Of a stretch of 64,000 bases of DNA, positions 43,783 through 55,420 are shown piece after piece. The translations under genes were made by a program, and so were the position numbers. Position 1 is the stretch's first letter. The number at the start of each line of letters is the position of its first letter. Source of the stretch: Pictodentalium vernedei (Eukaryota; Mollusca; Scaphopoda; Dentaliida; Dentaliidae). The stretch spans positions 392,796,674 to 392,860,673 of the forward strand of contig CM062289.1 in assembly GCA_031216915.1 (NCBI GenBank). The letters run 5' to 3'. Under the pieces are notes generated by a model. It saw only the letters and a program-made list of their open reading frames with translations. It searched no databases and had not been told where the DNA came from.

Positions 43783-44043
43783 CCCTTTATCCAACGCAAA
43801 CGATATCAAAATTTATTATTTTAAATAGTATTTTTTTCAAATTCTCAAAAAAGATTCATCAAAAATATACAAAAAATATATCATGCGACCCATCATTGAA
43901 ACGAACTCGCCGATCTCGTTCCAATAAGGGATCACATGATATGGTTTTGATGAAATTTTTTTTTGAAACATTTATTTTTGTTTTCCAACGGGCCAATTTT
44001 GTCAATTATACAGGCGGATGCGTCCAATTAATTAGGTAGAGGG
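43783..44043. mobile_element. Family A MITE, subfamily A2, copy 8, abutting copy 7
   Basis: Begins right after the TTAA at 43779-43782 and ends before TTAA 44044-44047. Ends CCCTTTATCCAACGC and TTAGGTAGAGGG. The interior differs (CATGCGACCC...GGTTTTGATGAA), the sequence type of copy 9. One element seems to have inserted into the target site of the other. Confidence 0.8.
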
Positions 44044-44047
44044 TTAA

Positions 44048-44616
44048 CAAAAATATTTACAAAATTCGGTCATATATTATCCTATATTATATTTAGCACT
44101 TATTTTCTTATATTTTCAATTTTCTTGTTCGACAGAGGTCTTTCAAATAAAAATATACCAAAAGTTTTCATTGAAAGTATGAGGTCTGGTTAGTGTTCTG
44201 TGCTTGCAAAAGCTCCCTCTCGCCAATATCGGTAACAGTTCTCCGTGACTCTTTCTCGGACGATTGTAATGACAGGACTGTAAGCTGGAGAATTTGGAGA
44301 TTGTCTTCATAATTTTGTGGTTACCACATTAATTCTTTTTCAATTAAAAGAAACATACTGTACCACTTGCCTTCAAATTATCAGACAAGTTTGTATTTGT
44401 GGCATAGTAAAAGATTTGTTTGTTTAAACTTATGTTGCGTCCGATTGGCCAATTCCATTGAGCAACGTAAATTTAAACGGGACACGGTTAGCATACTCCA
44501 TCAAAAACACGAGGAAGAATTTCATATGACGTTTTTAATACCTTAGAAATAATCGCCCAGAAATAGGGAATCATTTCAATCTTACGGCATGTCTGTCTTT
44601 GCAACAACAAATAAAA
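44048..44616. other. No recognisable feature
   Basis: AT-rich, no repeats or frames of note. Confidence 0.5.
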
Positions 44617-44620
44617 TTAA

Positions 44621-44852
44621 CCCTTTACCCAACGAATCGCCCGCACCCGCCCGCGTAATATGCAAATTCAGCAGTTGAAAAAATATTATTTTTCAAAAAA
44701 TTTCAACAAAACCATATCATGTGACCCCTCGTTGGAACGAGCTCGTTCCAACGAGGGGTCACATGATATGGTTTTGTTGAATTTTTTTGTAACATTTGAA
44801 AAAATGATATTTAGAATAATAAATTTTGATATCGTCAGCGTTGGGTAAAGGG
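44621..44852. mobile_element. Family A MITE, subfamily A2, copy 9
   Basis: 232 bp, TTAA at 44617-44620 and 44853-44856. Ends CCCTTTACCCAACG and CGTTGGGTAAAGGG are almost exact complements. The central hairpin GTTGGAACGAGCTCGTTCCAAC has no loop at all. The cleanest member of the family here. Confidence 0.9.
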
Positions 44853-44919
44853 TTAACTAGAGGTGTGACTGCCACAGATGGGCCTGTCCATACCTTCCAC
44901 CTCCAAGATTATTCTAAAA

Positions 44920-45480
44920 CGAAAAGGGGCACAACTCTGGCAAAAAAAGATCGAAACTATAATCGCAGGTGCACAAGTCCCCATGATAGTGAACATCCTC
45001 ATCAAGTTTCAAATGAATCGACCTATAAACATCTGGCAAAAAGTCCGATCGAAACTATAATCACAGGTACACAGGTTCCCGTGGTAGTGAACAACCATAC
45101 CAAGTTTCAAAGAAATCGACCAATAAACATCTGAGAAATTCTCCTGACAAAATTCAGACATTCTAAGATGAAAAGGGGCATAACTCTGGGAAAGAAAGTC
45201 CGATCAAAATTATAATCCCCGGTGCACAGGTTCCCATGGTAGTAAACAACCATACCAAGTTTCAGCGAAATCGACCTATAAACATATGAGAAAATCTCCG
45301 GACAAAATTCTAGACTGTTCAGGCATTCTAAGACGAAAAAGGGCATAACTCTGGCAAAAAGGTCCGATCAAAACAATAATCGCAGGTACACAGAATCCCA
45401 TGGTAGTGAGCATACATACCAAGTTTTAAAGAAAATGACCCATAAACATCTCAGAAAATCTCCGGACAAAATTCAGACAT
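44920..45480. repeat. Tandem array, about 150-bp unit, left part
   Basis: About four units, each with GGGCATAACTCTGGCAAAA, GTCCGATCRAAAC, ATAATCGCAGGTRCACAGG, CCCATGGTAGTGA, ACCAAGTTTC and TCTCCGGACAAAATTC in order. The first unit is shortened. The array resumes at 51475 after the LINE. Confidence 0.9.
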
Positions 45481-45677
45481 GACATCACTCGCAAGTTTGA
45501 TAAAGAAAATACAGCAATGCCATCTAAATCTTTTTATCTCCAGAGAGTGTGATATCGCCTTACAACATACGATCCTCCACCTCTGTGGGTTTTATAACCC
45601 TTTTCTGTGTATCTCATAATGTACAACTGTTTACATCAATGACCTTGTTTATACTAGCAACCGTGATACTCGTCTCT

Positions 45678-46900
45678 ATGGATACATATAAACACTCATC
45701 TTATTTTCTTCAAGCCTGTACTGTTAAATTAGCCATCCAAGGTCGCAATCCTTTTGAGGTTTCGGATAAATCTCTCTATGAAACCATCAAACTACTTGTG
45801 CCTGATGATTCTATTGAATCCATTTATAAATTACGACCCACTCATGAGTGGTATGTTATCTTTTCAAGAGTGACAGTCGCAGAGGATTTCCTTTAGCTAC
45901 ATTCGATCACTACAACAGATAGAAATCGTGTTTGTTCACTCTCGAGTCTCGTCATGGACATCGCAGAAAATTCAATTAAAAATTCATTGGCTTCCTTTAC
46001 ATGTTCGAAATAATTTTTTGAAAAACTCTTTGAGCTCTTTCGGAAAGATTGAAGACATAACTTTCTTGAAAACGAATTTCAATAAGGATATTGCGTCAGG
46101 TTTACGATCCGTTACCATCACTGCTTCTATTGAGGATTGCGCCCGTATCCCTCATTTTCTCCAGGTGAGTGGGTGGACTGTTTTGATCACCATGCCAGGT
46201 AGACCCCCACTCTGCCTGAAGTGTGGCTGTGAAGGCCACATCCGAAAGGACTGCCGTGTTGCTTCCATTCCTCAGAGATATGCTGATGCAGTTCGATCCG
46301 AGCCTAAGCCTACGGCAAATGCGGCTACCTACGTGATTTCTACGGACGATCCGGATCCATCAACAAACAAAGACATACCCAAGTATCATGCTGATCAGAT
46401 ACGTGAGAAAATTCATAAACTGAGAGAAGGACAATTAGACGTTTCTCGTCAATTGAAAAGATCCATTTCAGCTGTTTCGGAGACGCACTCTTTTCCTTCC
46501 GGCGGAAAATCTGTTTCTGACTCTTCTGTGGTTTCCGACCCCCCACACGTTGGAATCCAAGTTGTACATGCTGATGTGCATGCAGATGTGCATGCTGATG
46601 TACCTGACGTAGGAAATATTTGTGAGGTAGCAGTTCGTGGTGCTGGCGGCCGGTTGGTGGGGGGGGGGGGGGGATTGTGTGATTGCCACTCCGGTGGTGG
46701 ACGTTGTTTCCCCGTCTCATGATTCCTCTCCACCTGCTGGCTGTCAGGATCTGGATATGGAGGATGCTGATGAGGATGTCATTCCTCTTTCAACTCTAAA
46801 AAGAGATTTGGAGGTCTCCTCAGATTACCACTCTCCGATTGCTGCTGCGATCGTGGGTGGGGTGGTGGGACCACGTAAGAAAACTGCATGGTCGTGCTAA
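45678..46900 (+). pseudogene. LINE ORF1, zinc-knuckle nucleic-acid-binding protein, frameshifted
   Basis: Probable start MDTYKHSSYF at 45678. The frame shifts near 45890, continues in 45928-46722, and shifts again at a 15-nt G run (about 46658-46672) into 46637-46900. The middle part holds one CCHC zinc knuckle, CLKCGCEGHIRKDC, after a stretch like GRPP. A basic/Ser-rich tail has HADVHADVHADV short repeats. Tx1/L1-type LINEs have an ORF1 product of this kind that coats the RNA. The G run could be a sequencing or slippage site. Confidence 0.75.
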
Positions 46901-47235
46901 AAAAAGTTTAAGACTAGCACTCCTAGACCGGCTTCCGTGATGGTGGGGAAAAAGAAAGCTCAATCTTCCCCCCCGCATCGCTGAAGTCGGTTCTTTCCAA
47001 GGAAAGGCAGGCTGTTTTGAAAGTCCCCAATGGCTAATTTCCATATTAATTACGTCTCACTCGGATTATTGACCCTTTTTCTGCCCACGGACTATGAGAA
47101 TGCCTACTCCCTCACACCTATAGGTGTTTTTCTTTGTTTTACGGTAATTTATTTTTTCTTTTTCCTCAGTTTCCTTAAACATTATCATAACTACACTATA
47201 ATTTCAAAAAATTTTTGGTTTTTGATTATTTCGAT

Positions 47236-47261
47236 CCCCCCCCCCCCCCCCCCCCCCCCCC
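47236..47261. repeat. Poly-C run in the LINE spacer
   Basis: About 25 uninterrupted C in the T-rich spacer between ORF1 and ORF2. Such runs are often mis-sized in assemblies. Confidence 0.9.
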
Positions 47262-47485
47262 TCCACATTTAGGTTTCCTTTGAGTTTTTCGTTTCTGACT
47301 ACATTTGTCGCTATGCCATTTTTCCCCTTTGGGGAATTTTGGTTTGGCCTCATTTGCCGTCACTCTCGCAAAGCTCTTTCCTTTCAGTTTTTCTTATATG
47401 TAATTATATTCTTTGGAGCTCTTATCTATATAATTTTAACCCCTGTTTTGCCCATTATCAATCACCAATTGTTTTGTTCCCCTCC

Positions 47486-47950
47486 TTCTAATCTTGCAAC
47501 TCGTCTTGAGACGCTTGATTCGTCGGGGGGTAGAATCTTCTGGTTTTTGCATTTTTTAGCTGTTTTTAACCATTTTCATGTCTATGTTTATTTTCTCTTT
47601 GCCTTTTTGTTACTGGTGATTAACCCCTCTTCCGGTCTTGTAACTCTTAATGGGACACTTGACTTGTGGAGTTGTTTTTTCTTTGAGTTCTTGCTTGATC
47701 GGCAAAGTTTATTTTGTTAGCCTGTATCCTGTCTTCTTGTGTTTTTTGCCTATCCATTCTTCCGTTCCTACAACTCGTCTTGGGACGCTGGCACTGTGGT
47801 ATGGTGATGGCATTAAGCCTATAGTTGGCATGATTTTTGTTCTCAGTTATATTAAATTTATATTCTTCTTTGTTTACTTTTTTCATCAGATGCACATGTC
47901 CTCCGGTCTTGTAACCCTTCCCGGAACACTTGACTTGTGGTATTGTGTTT
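47486..47950 (+). repeat. Imperfect tandem repeat in the LINE inter-ORF spacer
   Basis: Four diverged copies about 130-140 bp apart (47486, 47628, 47757, 47898) of a block like TCCGGTCTTGTAACYCTTC then GGACACTTGACTTGTGG. The last ends about 50 bp before the ORF2 start. Spacer repeats can carry promoter activity in some LINEs, but here that is speculation. Confidence 0.7.
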
Positions 47951-47992
47951 TCTTTTGGTTAGAGCTAGACACAGTTGTTTTCTCCCCCTATT

Positions 47993-50900
47993 ATGAAATT
48001 TTGTACCTTAAATGTTAATGGTTTGAGCTATCTTACTAAGCAGCTGTCCTTGAGAGATCTACTAGCAAATCACTCGTGTGATGTAGTTTTCCTCCAAGAG
48101 ACACATTTATCTTCTCTTGGACGTGGTAAGGACCTTGAATCTCTCCTTGGCACGTTCAAGGCTTTTGGGGCTTTTGGCACTAGTAACAGTGCTGGAGAAG
48201 GGATATTGGTCTCTAACTCCTTGCACTATGTTATTAAAAAAATTCATTTTGATCCCAATGGTAGGTTTATTGTCTTGGATATATTGATAGACAATATTAT
48301 TTACCGTTTTATTAATATTTACGGTCCGAATTCTAAAAAAGATCGTAAAATTTTCTTTGAAAATATGATACCTTTTTTTGCAACTCCATTTTCTATAGTA
48401 CTAGGTGGTGATTTTAATTTTGTTGTCAATCTTAATATTGACAAGATAGGTGGTGTTGACCGTCCCTCCCTTTATGCTAAAACATGGGTCAATAATTTAC
48501 GTTCTTATAGCCTCTGTGATGTTTATCGACATTGTTACCCTTCCAAAATCACTGTTACGTGGGCTGCTAAAGGGGTTAGCACACGTCTTGATCGTTTCTA
48601 TGTTTCGAACTCACTTTTACCGTTTTGTTCTTCCCCTGGGCAATCTGTTGGTTGCCTGTCGGATCATGATGCAGTATTTTTTTGTTTGGAAGGATCCCCC
48701 CTCAACCCAAATTTGGGTTTGGTTATTGGAAATATAATTCGTCCGTGTTTTCTGATTCGAAATTTTGCGATAGTTTTTTTAGATTTTTGGGAAATTCTAA
48801 CTTCTGTCCCTGTCACGAATATTTTGGTTTGGTGGGAGGACGCTAAATTAAAAATTAAAAATTTCATTCAAAATTATTGTAAAAATAAAGCGAAAGCAGA
48901 TCGCTCTCGTTTGCATGATTTGGAATCAATTTATAAGGAACTACTCTTGATTGAAAAATCTAATCCTGGATTAGTATCGGATGAGATTATGACGGTTCGT
49001 GACATGTTTCAAGAATTACATGAAAATAAAGCTCGTGGGGCTTTCATTCGCTCTCGAGCTGATTATGTAGATAACCAGGAAAAACCTTCTAAATATTTTT
49101 CTCAGTTAGAGTTTCGCAGAGGAAAATCGAAAATTATCAATGAGTTAATTGTGGATGATTCCACCTTAAATGATTCTTCTGAAATTGCCCAGGCTTTTGT
49201 TTCTTTCTATTCGGATTTATTTTCGGCTGAACCAATTGACTCTGTGACTGCGACGGACTTCTTATCTGATTTACCCCAGGTATCTTCTACTGACGCTGTA
49301 GCCTTAGATGAAGATATCTTTGTCTTAACGACGCCCTTTTACCCTTGTCCCAGCGCTACTCTTTAATAACACTACTTCTAAAAGATCCTGCTCATCCTGA
49401 AGTAGTGTCTAATTATCATCCTATTAGCCTCCTTAATTTCGACTTCAAAATTCTTAGCAAACTTCTCACGAATCGATTGAGAGGGGTGATAGGCTCTATC
49501 ATTCACCCTGATCAAACGTGTGGAGTTCCTGGGCGTTCAATTCTAGATAATGTACATTTGTTACGTAATATTTTTGACTATGTCGAGCGAAAGAATTTGT
49601 CCTGTTCTTTCATTAGTTTAGATCAGGCCAAGGCTTTCGACCGAGTAAGTCATGAGTATTTTCGGTTTTGGTGATCAATTTATACAATGGGTTCAGCTGC
49701 TATACCGAGATATTTCTTCTAGTGTTATTGTGAATGGTTCTCTTTCCGATCCATTTCCAGTTACAAGATCTGTGTCAAGGCTGCAGTTTATCTCCCTTGT
49801 TGTACATAATGTGTCTGGAACCTTTTGCCATTCAGGTTAGGAAGGACCCTGAAGTAAAGGGACTGTCTATTTCTGGCACCTCTGACGTAGACAAAATATC
49901 ATTATACGCCGATGATAGTACTTGTATTTTAACGTCTGATAGTTCTATGAAGCGATTATTTTACTTGTGTAATCGTTTCGGTAGAGCCTCAGGCTCAAAA
50001 CTTAATATGACAAAAACTAAAGGTTTCTTTTTCGGTAAATGGCGTACTCGTGAGGATCATCCCTTTGGTATATCGTGGGTGGACAGTCTGAAGATTTTTG
50101 GAATCAAGTTCGACACGTCCCTCACGATGGATGACCATTTTCATTCCTTGTATTCCAATATAATTTCGTCTTTTTGTTCCTTTCAGACACGTCACATCTC
50201 TTTTTTTGGACGTGCAGTTTTGGCTAATTGTTATGTTGCTAACAGGCTTTGGTATGTATGCTCAGTTATTCCAATGAGTGTACGATACCTTAATTTGTTC
50301 CAACGTGCAATTTTTAAATTTATTTGGGGCAATCGTGGTACTGAACCTATTGCCAGATCCACCATGTATCTTCCTAAAAATGAAGGGGGTATGTGGCTTA
50401 TTAATATAACAGCTAAGCTTAAGGATCTTAGATTACGTCATCTTCGATCCTTTTTAGATACCGAATGCGTGGCTAAATGGAAGCCATTTACCAAATATTG
50501 GATGGGTTTTCATTTGCGCCATTTTGATTCTTCTTTGGCACCAAGAAATGTTCCTCATTTTACACTGAATGCTGGCTTGCTTTTAGGCTTTTCTCCTCCA
50601 ATAATGGCATTAATGATTTTCTTATCATGCCCAAACGTCAATTGTATTTAATTATGCTCTCCCCACATACTTTACTCATTTAGTTGTTGCAAAAAATCGT
50701 TCTGTAGATTATGCCTCTGCGTGGAAAAATCTTCACCATACTTTCATTGACCCTTTCGCTCGTGTCACCCTTTGGAAGATTTTACATAATATTCTTCCTG
50801 TGGCTGCTCGTATGGTGTGGTCTCGTGGTAGCGATAAGTGTCTGTGGGATCTTGTTTTCCTTTGGATTTCAGATCTCGCTGGGGTTGTTATTTCTCCAAA

Positions 50901-51201
50901 TCCAGTCACAATTTTATTTTTGACGCTTCCTCCTTCTTGTTCGTCTTTTTCGAAAGCGTCTTCGTTTTGTCTCATTACCGAAGCTATTCGAGCTGTATGG
51001 TTCAGGCGAAACGATATACTTCATTCTTCGTCTGTTGTTTCGATTTCTACTCAGGCTTTTGTTTCCTCCTTCCTTGGAAGAATCCGTTTTCGCCTTTTTA
51101 TCGATTTTTATCGTCTTCCTCGGGAGGTGTTTTGCCGTTATTGGACTCAGACGTCTAAAATTTGTTCTATTTCTAATAATGAATTACTTTTTCACTTCTA
51201 G
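47993..51201 (+). pseudogene. LINE ORF2: AP endonuclease plus reverse transcriptase, broken
   Basis: The start MKFCTLNVNG (47993) opens an AP-like endonuclease with its usual landmarks: LNVNGL, FLQETH, INIYGPN, LGGDFNFV, TWAAKGVSTRLDRFYVS and SDHDAVFF. This frame ends at 49366. RT picks up at about 49350 in another frame with ITLLLKDP...NYHPISLLNFDFKILS. About 55 residues that normally lie between the ALDEDI region and this point (the PGPDG/EFYK finger region) are missing, so a deletion of about 170 bp accompanies the shift. The motif A block LDQAKAFDRVSH is followed by another frameshift (about 49665). One more shift comes before QGCSLSPLLY (about 49780). YADD is intact at about 49905. The C-terminal part is broken near 50650 and ends at 51201. 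Confidence 0.85.
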
Positions 51202-51474
51202 TGCCAACAAAAATTCTTTTTTTCCTTATATCTTTATGAAAATGGTGTAATTCGGTTATTTTAAAATTTGTCACTCAAAATTATCTTTAGTCCCTTATGA
51301 CCCTTTCCTTTGAGTCCTGCTTTTCCTTGGGGTTCTTTTTTCTCTCCTATCTTTATCATGTTTTTTCATGTTTGCTTACATCGCTCTGCACCGGCTCTTG
51401 CTGTGATACCTTGTTTTTATGCCGGTGCAGACGTTGTTTTGGTTTTAATAAAGTTTTATTGAAATAAAAAAAAA

Positions 51475-51790
51475 AGATGAAAAGAGGCATAACTCTGGCA
51501 AGACATTTCCGATCGAAACTATAATCGCAGGTGCACAGGTTCCCATAGTAGTCAACATACATACCAACTTTCAGGCATCGACCCATAAACATCTGAGAAA
51601 ATCTCTGGACAAAATTCTAGGCCTACTTTTTCAAGTCGAAAAAGCTCATAATTCTGGCAAAAATAATCCAACCGGAACTATAAGCACAGGTGCACAGATT
51701 CCTATGGTGGTAAACATTGATACCAAGTTTTGAACAGATTGATCCATAAACGTCTGAAAAAATCTCCGGACAAAATTATGTTTACGGAAG
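51475..51790. repeat. Tandem array, about 150-bp unit, right part
   Basis: Two more units of the 44920-45480 array (GAGGCATAACTCTGGCAAG..., AGCTCATAATTCTGGCAAAA...), proving that the LINE landed inside the array. Confidence 0.85.
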
Positions 51791-52125
51791 GACAAGGTGA
51801 TTCCAGTGTATAAATTCCCAACTCGTTGTGGGGGTATAATAAGCTTGAACTAACTTTGATTTTGATGTAGGATCTTATTTGACAAGATAAGAGACGCAGT
51901 GAAGGGGTGGATGGTTAAAGGTGTGAACCTCTCAATAACATTTCCCGCCGGGACCTTCTCGTCAGGCATTGATTCGCTCTTGCTAGTAATTTCATACAAG
52001 ACGAGATAGTTGGACTTACATCACACACACAGTCGGTCAGACAGATTGACGGCTGTAGTGACCGATACGGGTAGTTGATAGTCTAGCATGACTAATTTGG
52101 AGTACGGTACAGACGGGTTAATTCA

Positions 52126-52368
52126 CCCTTCACCTAACATGAAAAGCAAACGACACTTGCCAAAAAATTCTTGAATAACTATTTTTTTTTCATTTTTGTC
52201 TCAAAAACATAGTTTATGACCCCTCATTGGAACGAGCTCGACGAGCCCGTTCCAACGAGGGGTCATAACCTATGTTTTTGGGACAAAAAAATGAAAAAAT
52301 AATGAAAATTAAATGGCGATTTTTGAGAATAGCGCAGTCCGGTTTTGGCCGTAACGTTGGGTAAACGG
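52126..52368. mobile_element. Family A MITE, copy 10
   Basis: Ends CCCTTCACCTAACATG and CGTTGGGTAAACGG, with flanking TTCA and TGAA replacing TTAA. The hairpin is intact around GAACGAGCTCGACGAGCCCG. Confidence 0.8.
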
Positions 52369-52783
52369 TGAAATAAATAGCGGTGTCACGACTACTGCGT
52401 ATACATTGATTTATTCACAAATACATTTCCAATAACTTTATACTAATATTCCAACTTCATCATCGACGAAGGTATGTCTTGATGATATGGTTGGAATATT
52501 TTATCCGTTGAGACACTTGAGTCTCGACAGTAGAGACAAATAAGGTTTTCACTCCCCCCCCTCCCCGCCCCCCCCCCCCCCCCGCCAATCGATCATCTCG
52601 GAGATGCCCCTCGACAAGATATCCCAGATCATCCATTTTAAAAAAATGTCACGTAACTGGTGTTGGAATTTTGTGTTGGGGTGGTTCCGGGTCGACTTCC
52701 CCAACTATAAAATTGACCCTTTCCCTCATCTCATTCCTCATCCACTTATCCTTCATGTTTTCACCCCATTTTTCCCGTCTTGT

Positions 52784-53053
52784 TCAACTAAGCAAATATT
52801 TGGTGCACTCTAAAATGAAATGTTCCAGGATCTCCGTTACTCCCCAAATACACATTTGGAACGCTCTTTTCTCGCCTTCTCCCCACTCAACTTCAGCTAT
52901 TTGGATCTCACTTTGAACAACAATGACACCCCCTACCCAACGATCAAAACTAGAAGTGGCCTTTCCGTTTGAGAAAACATCTAATCTTTGGAAGATCTCT
53001 TCCCCAGGGACGATGCTGAGTAGCACTCCGTTCGTAGTTGCACCAATAGGCAC
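52784..53053 (-). pseudogene. Possible LINE C-terminal fragment
   Basis: Minus-strand frame ends with CIWGVTEILEHFILECTKYL. This resembles the CCHC-type motif (C..C......H....C) at the end of several LINE RT proteins, with one cysteine replaced. A close relative, CKSGVVEILEHFLLECPKYL, is at 58378-58440 on the plus strand. Upstream RT motifs are not present. Confidence 0.4.
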
Positions 53054-53172
53054 GAAATTTATGATTCATTTGGGTGACTAATATCGTAGTGGATAAATGT
53101 TAAAACTTGAACTGGTTAAATTCTGCAAGGTCATACTTTGGTGCTTTTGACGGCTCCTGACACGACGGTTAA

Positions 53173-53377
53173 CTCTCTGCACTCTGATGTCAAAATGGCA
53201 AAGTTTTCTGCAGTATATATTTCCCATAATGCAGTTTGATATTTAACCAAATATACCTTGTTTGACAGAGCTCAGTGAGCTCTGTCAAACAAGACATAAT
53301 TGGTTAAATTCACAGTTAAACGAGAGAAAAACAGAGCAGTTGGATAAAATTCTTTTGCACTACCAGAGTGCTTGGGG
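53173..53377. mobile_element. TTAA-flanked MITE, family G, long form
   Basis: 205 bp with TTAA at 53169-53172 and 53378-53381. Termini CTCTCTGCACTCTGATG and CCAGAGTGCTTGGGG. The central hairpin (about 53238-53307) has TTAACCAAATATACCTTGTT and GACAGAGCTCAGTGAGCTCT. A short form lies at 38140 and a relic at 4909. Confidence 0.8.
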
Positions 53378-53545
53378 TTAAGATGCTTCATGTTCTAAAG
53401 TGTCCCATACCTTCGGAAGCGAACTGATATTTTTTGTTGACATGTTTTTGGTTTGATACCCCTCATTGGAGAGTGCCACCTGAAAAGCCACTAATTAGCT
53501 ATAAAAAACAAATGCGTGTGAACAAATACCAACTATCGAAATTAA

Positions 53546-53660
53546 CCCTTTGCCAAACGTAATGATCATATTCTTCATGCGCATCGTACATAACTCATCA
53601 TTCAGATTTTTAAAAATTATTTTTGAGTTTGTTGCCTTCGTTTCGTGTTAGGTAAAATGG
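53546..53660. mobile_element. Family A MITE, hairpin-less form
   Basis: TTAA at 53542-53545 and 53661-53664. Ends CCCTTTGCCAAACGTAATG and GTTAGGTAAAATGG. Only 115 bp, with no central palindrome. Confidence 0.65.
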
Positions 53661-53678
53661 TTAACATAGTTCGCTTCA

Positions 53679-53999
53679 GGGAATGCGGTGGCTCAGTGGT
53701 TACGGCTTGGACTTCGAAACGAACGGTCCACGATTCGATCCCCGCCAGGGGTTACTGCGTTGTGTCCTTGGGCAAGGCACGTCACCCCAATTGCCTATGC
53801 AAGGGCACGATGGGGCTGTGTACTAAGGCGTACTGCACGTCGATGGTGCACTTGTGCGGAGTTAATACATTCGGGGAGTCTGGCAGTTGCTCGCCGTGAT
53901 CGGTGGTTCTCTCCGGGTACTCCGGCTTCCTTTACCCTTAAAACTGTCGACACGAGGTGACCCTGGTTATCAAAAGTGTCGTTAAACCCCAATAAATAA
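53679..53999 (+). mobile_element. SINE with type 2 tRNA-like head
   Basis: Head AATGCGGTGGCTCAGTGGTT...GATTCGATCCCCGCC. Normal body but shortened between GTGCACTTG and GGAGTTAATAC. Target duplication ATAGTTCGCTTCA (53666-53678) versus ATAGTTTGCTACA (54000-54012), 11 of 13. Confidence 0.85.
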
Positions 54000-54128
54000 A
54001 TAGTTTGCTACAAGTTCATAGAAGTGAGGTGATTAATATTTGAGTGTGGGTAAAATGGTGGGTAAAATGGGACACACTCCATCTATCTAGGGGCGTAGCA
54101 AGAGCGAATCGATATCAAAGACTTCAAA

Positions 54129-54475
54129 TAGGGCTCATGCGAAGATTCGAAATTCGATTCGATTTCGAATCTTAAGTTTTTATTCGATTCGATTCGAATT
54201 GGCTGCACGATTCGTTTCCATTCGAATTTTTTCAGTGGAATATAGCTTGGCATCAGTTCCAACTGCATCACCAAGGCATGCCTTCGTCGAAGGCATGGCT
54301 TGGTGATGTAGCTGGAATATTTTATCAGTCGGAACTTGAGCCATCACTGTTGGAACCTCCTTCTCCCCAGTCAGCCATCTTCAAGACGCCCCTGATTCGA
54401 TTCCATTCGAATTCGAATAACAGACCCGATTCGATTCGAGATTCGAAGCGAAAATGGGCGATTCGCAGGACCTTA
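54129..54475. mobile_element. hAT-like GAATCG MITE, copy 2
   Basis: 347 bp in opposite orientation to 8986-9622. Termini TAGGGCTCATGCGAAGATTC and GATTCGCAGGACCTTA. Flanking octamers match at 5 of 8. Central hairpin at about 54267-54318 with CACCAAGGCATGCCTTCG. Confidence 0.7.
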
Positions 54476-54929
54476 ACTCCACTCCAGACGAAACTGTCAG
54501 GACTGGAAAAATTATCGTGTGTGATGGTGTGTGGAGTGGTGGGGAGGCACACACACTTCAAAGCCTCCTTTTCAGCGCGCCTGCCTGAGATAATGTTTCG
54601 GGCCAATAGTTTCAACTACTCACGGGTTTTGGCATTGACAATCTCAAACTGCTCTCAGTATAATCCTTATTATATCCAGGCCATTTTGCCCAGCCACTTG
54701 ATCCTTTTTGTCTGGTTGATACATGGATGAGCCGTCCTTTGTTTTTCTCCATGAAAAGAGTGTCTCGAATATTTGTCCTGAACTGTTTCCAGTGCTGTTC
54801 ATAAACCATCTTCTGACAAATTGCTTCATCTGGTGGAATGCTGAAAATTAGAAATGGACAGTCTCAACAGAGGAGTTTCGTCTTCACGACGAATCATCAC
54901 AGAAAGGTTTTTTTCTATTTGCATGACTG

Positions 54930-55205
54930 GGCAAGGTACTTCACCCCGATTGTCCACATGGGGGCACGATGACGCCGTGCACTAGGGCGTACTGCACCTC
55001 GATTGTGCGTATGCCTTCAACCAATCTAACCCTGCATGTGCTAGAGTGCGGAGTTACGATGTTGGGGAGCTGGCAGCTGCTCGTCGTTGCTCGGTGGTTC
55101 TCTCCGGGTACTCCGGCTTCCTCCACCCATAAAACTGTCACCGAAACGATATGACCTTGGCTGTTAATGTATCGTTAAACCCAAATAAATATATAAATAA
55201 ATAAA
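54930..55205 (+). mobile_element. 5'-truncated SINE
   Basis: Begins in the body at GGCAAGGTACTTCACCCCG and ends in (AAAT)n. Flanked by a perfect 14-bp duplication TATTTGCATGACTG (54916-54929, 55206-55219). Shows that SINE copies here can be truncated during insertion like LINEs. Confidence 0.9.
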
Positions 55206-55420
55206 TATTTGCATGACTGACAATTTTCGTTATTGGAACAGATTTACCGGAAAGTTAGCTCCCCTTATTTTCTTAACATTGTCAGTAAATTTAATACTAA
55301 GGGTATGGAAATTTCATATAAAAATTTGAAATTTCGAAATGTTAGTGATGTTGTATCACCAATGTGCTCATGATTTCACAAACTTCAGACATTTCTTGTA
55401 GTGTGGTATTATAAACATAG

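Larger units (their letters stand above)
45484..51475 (+). mobile_element. Nearly full-length, decayed Tx1-like LINE
   Basis: About 6.0 kb with ORF1, a T-rich spacer, ORF2, a polyadenylation signal AATAAA (about 51447) and an A tail joined to the tandem array. It cuts the array between ...ATTCAGACAT and AGATGAAAAG. No clear target duplication is seen, and about 5 bp of array may be missing. Frameshifts in both ORFs and an RT deletion make it inactive. Confidence 0.9.

Noticed and set aside
46340-46733. Proline-rich minus-strand frames opposite LINE ORF1
   Set aside because: Shadow frames of ORF1 and its G run; the plus strand carries the zinc-knuckle protein.
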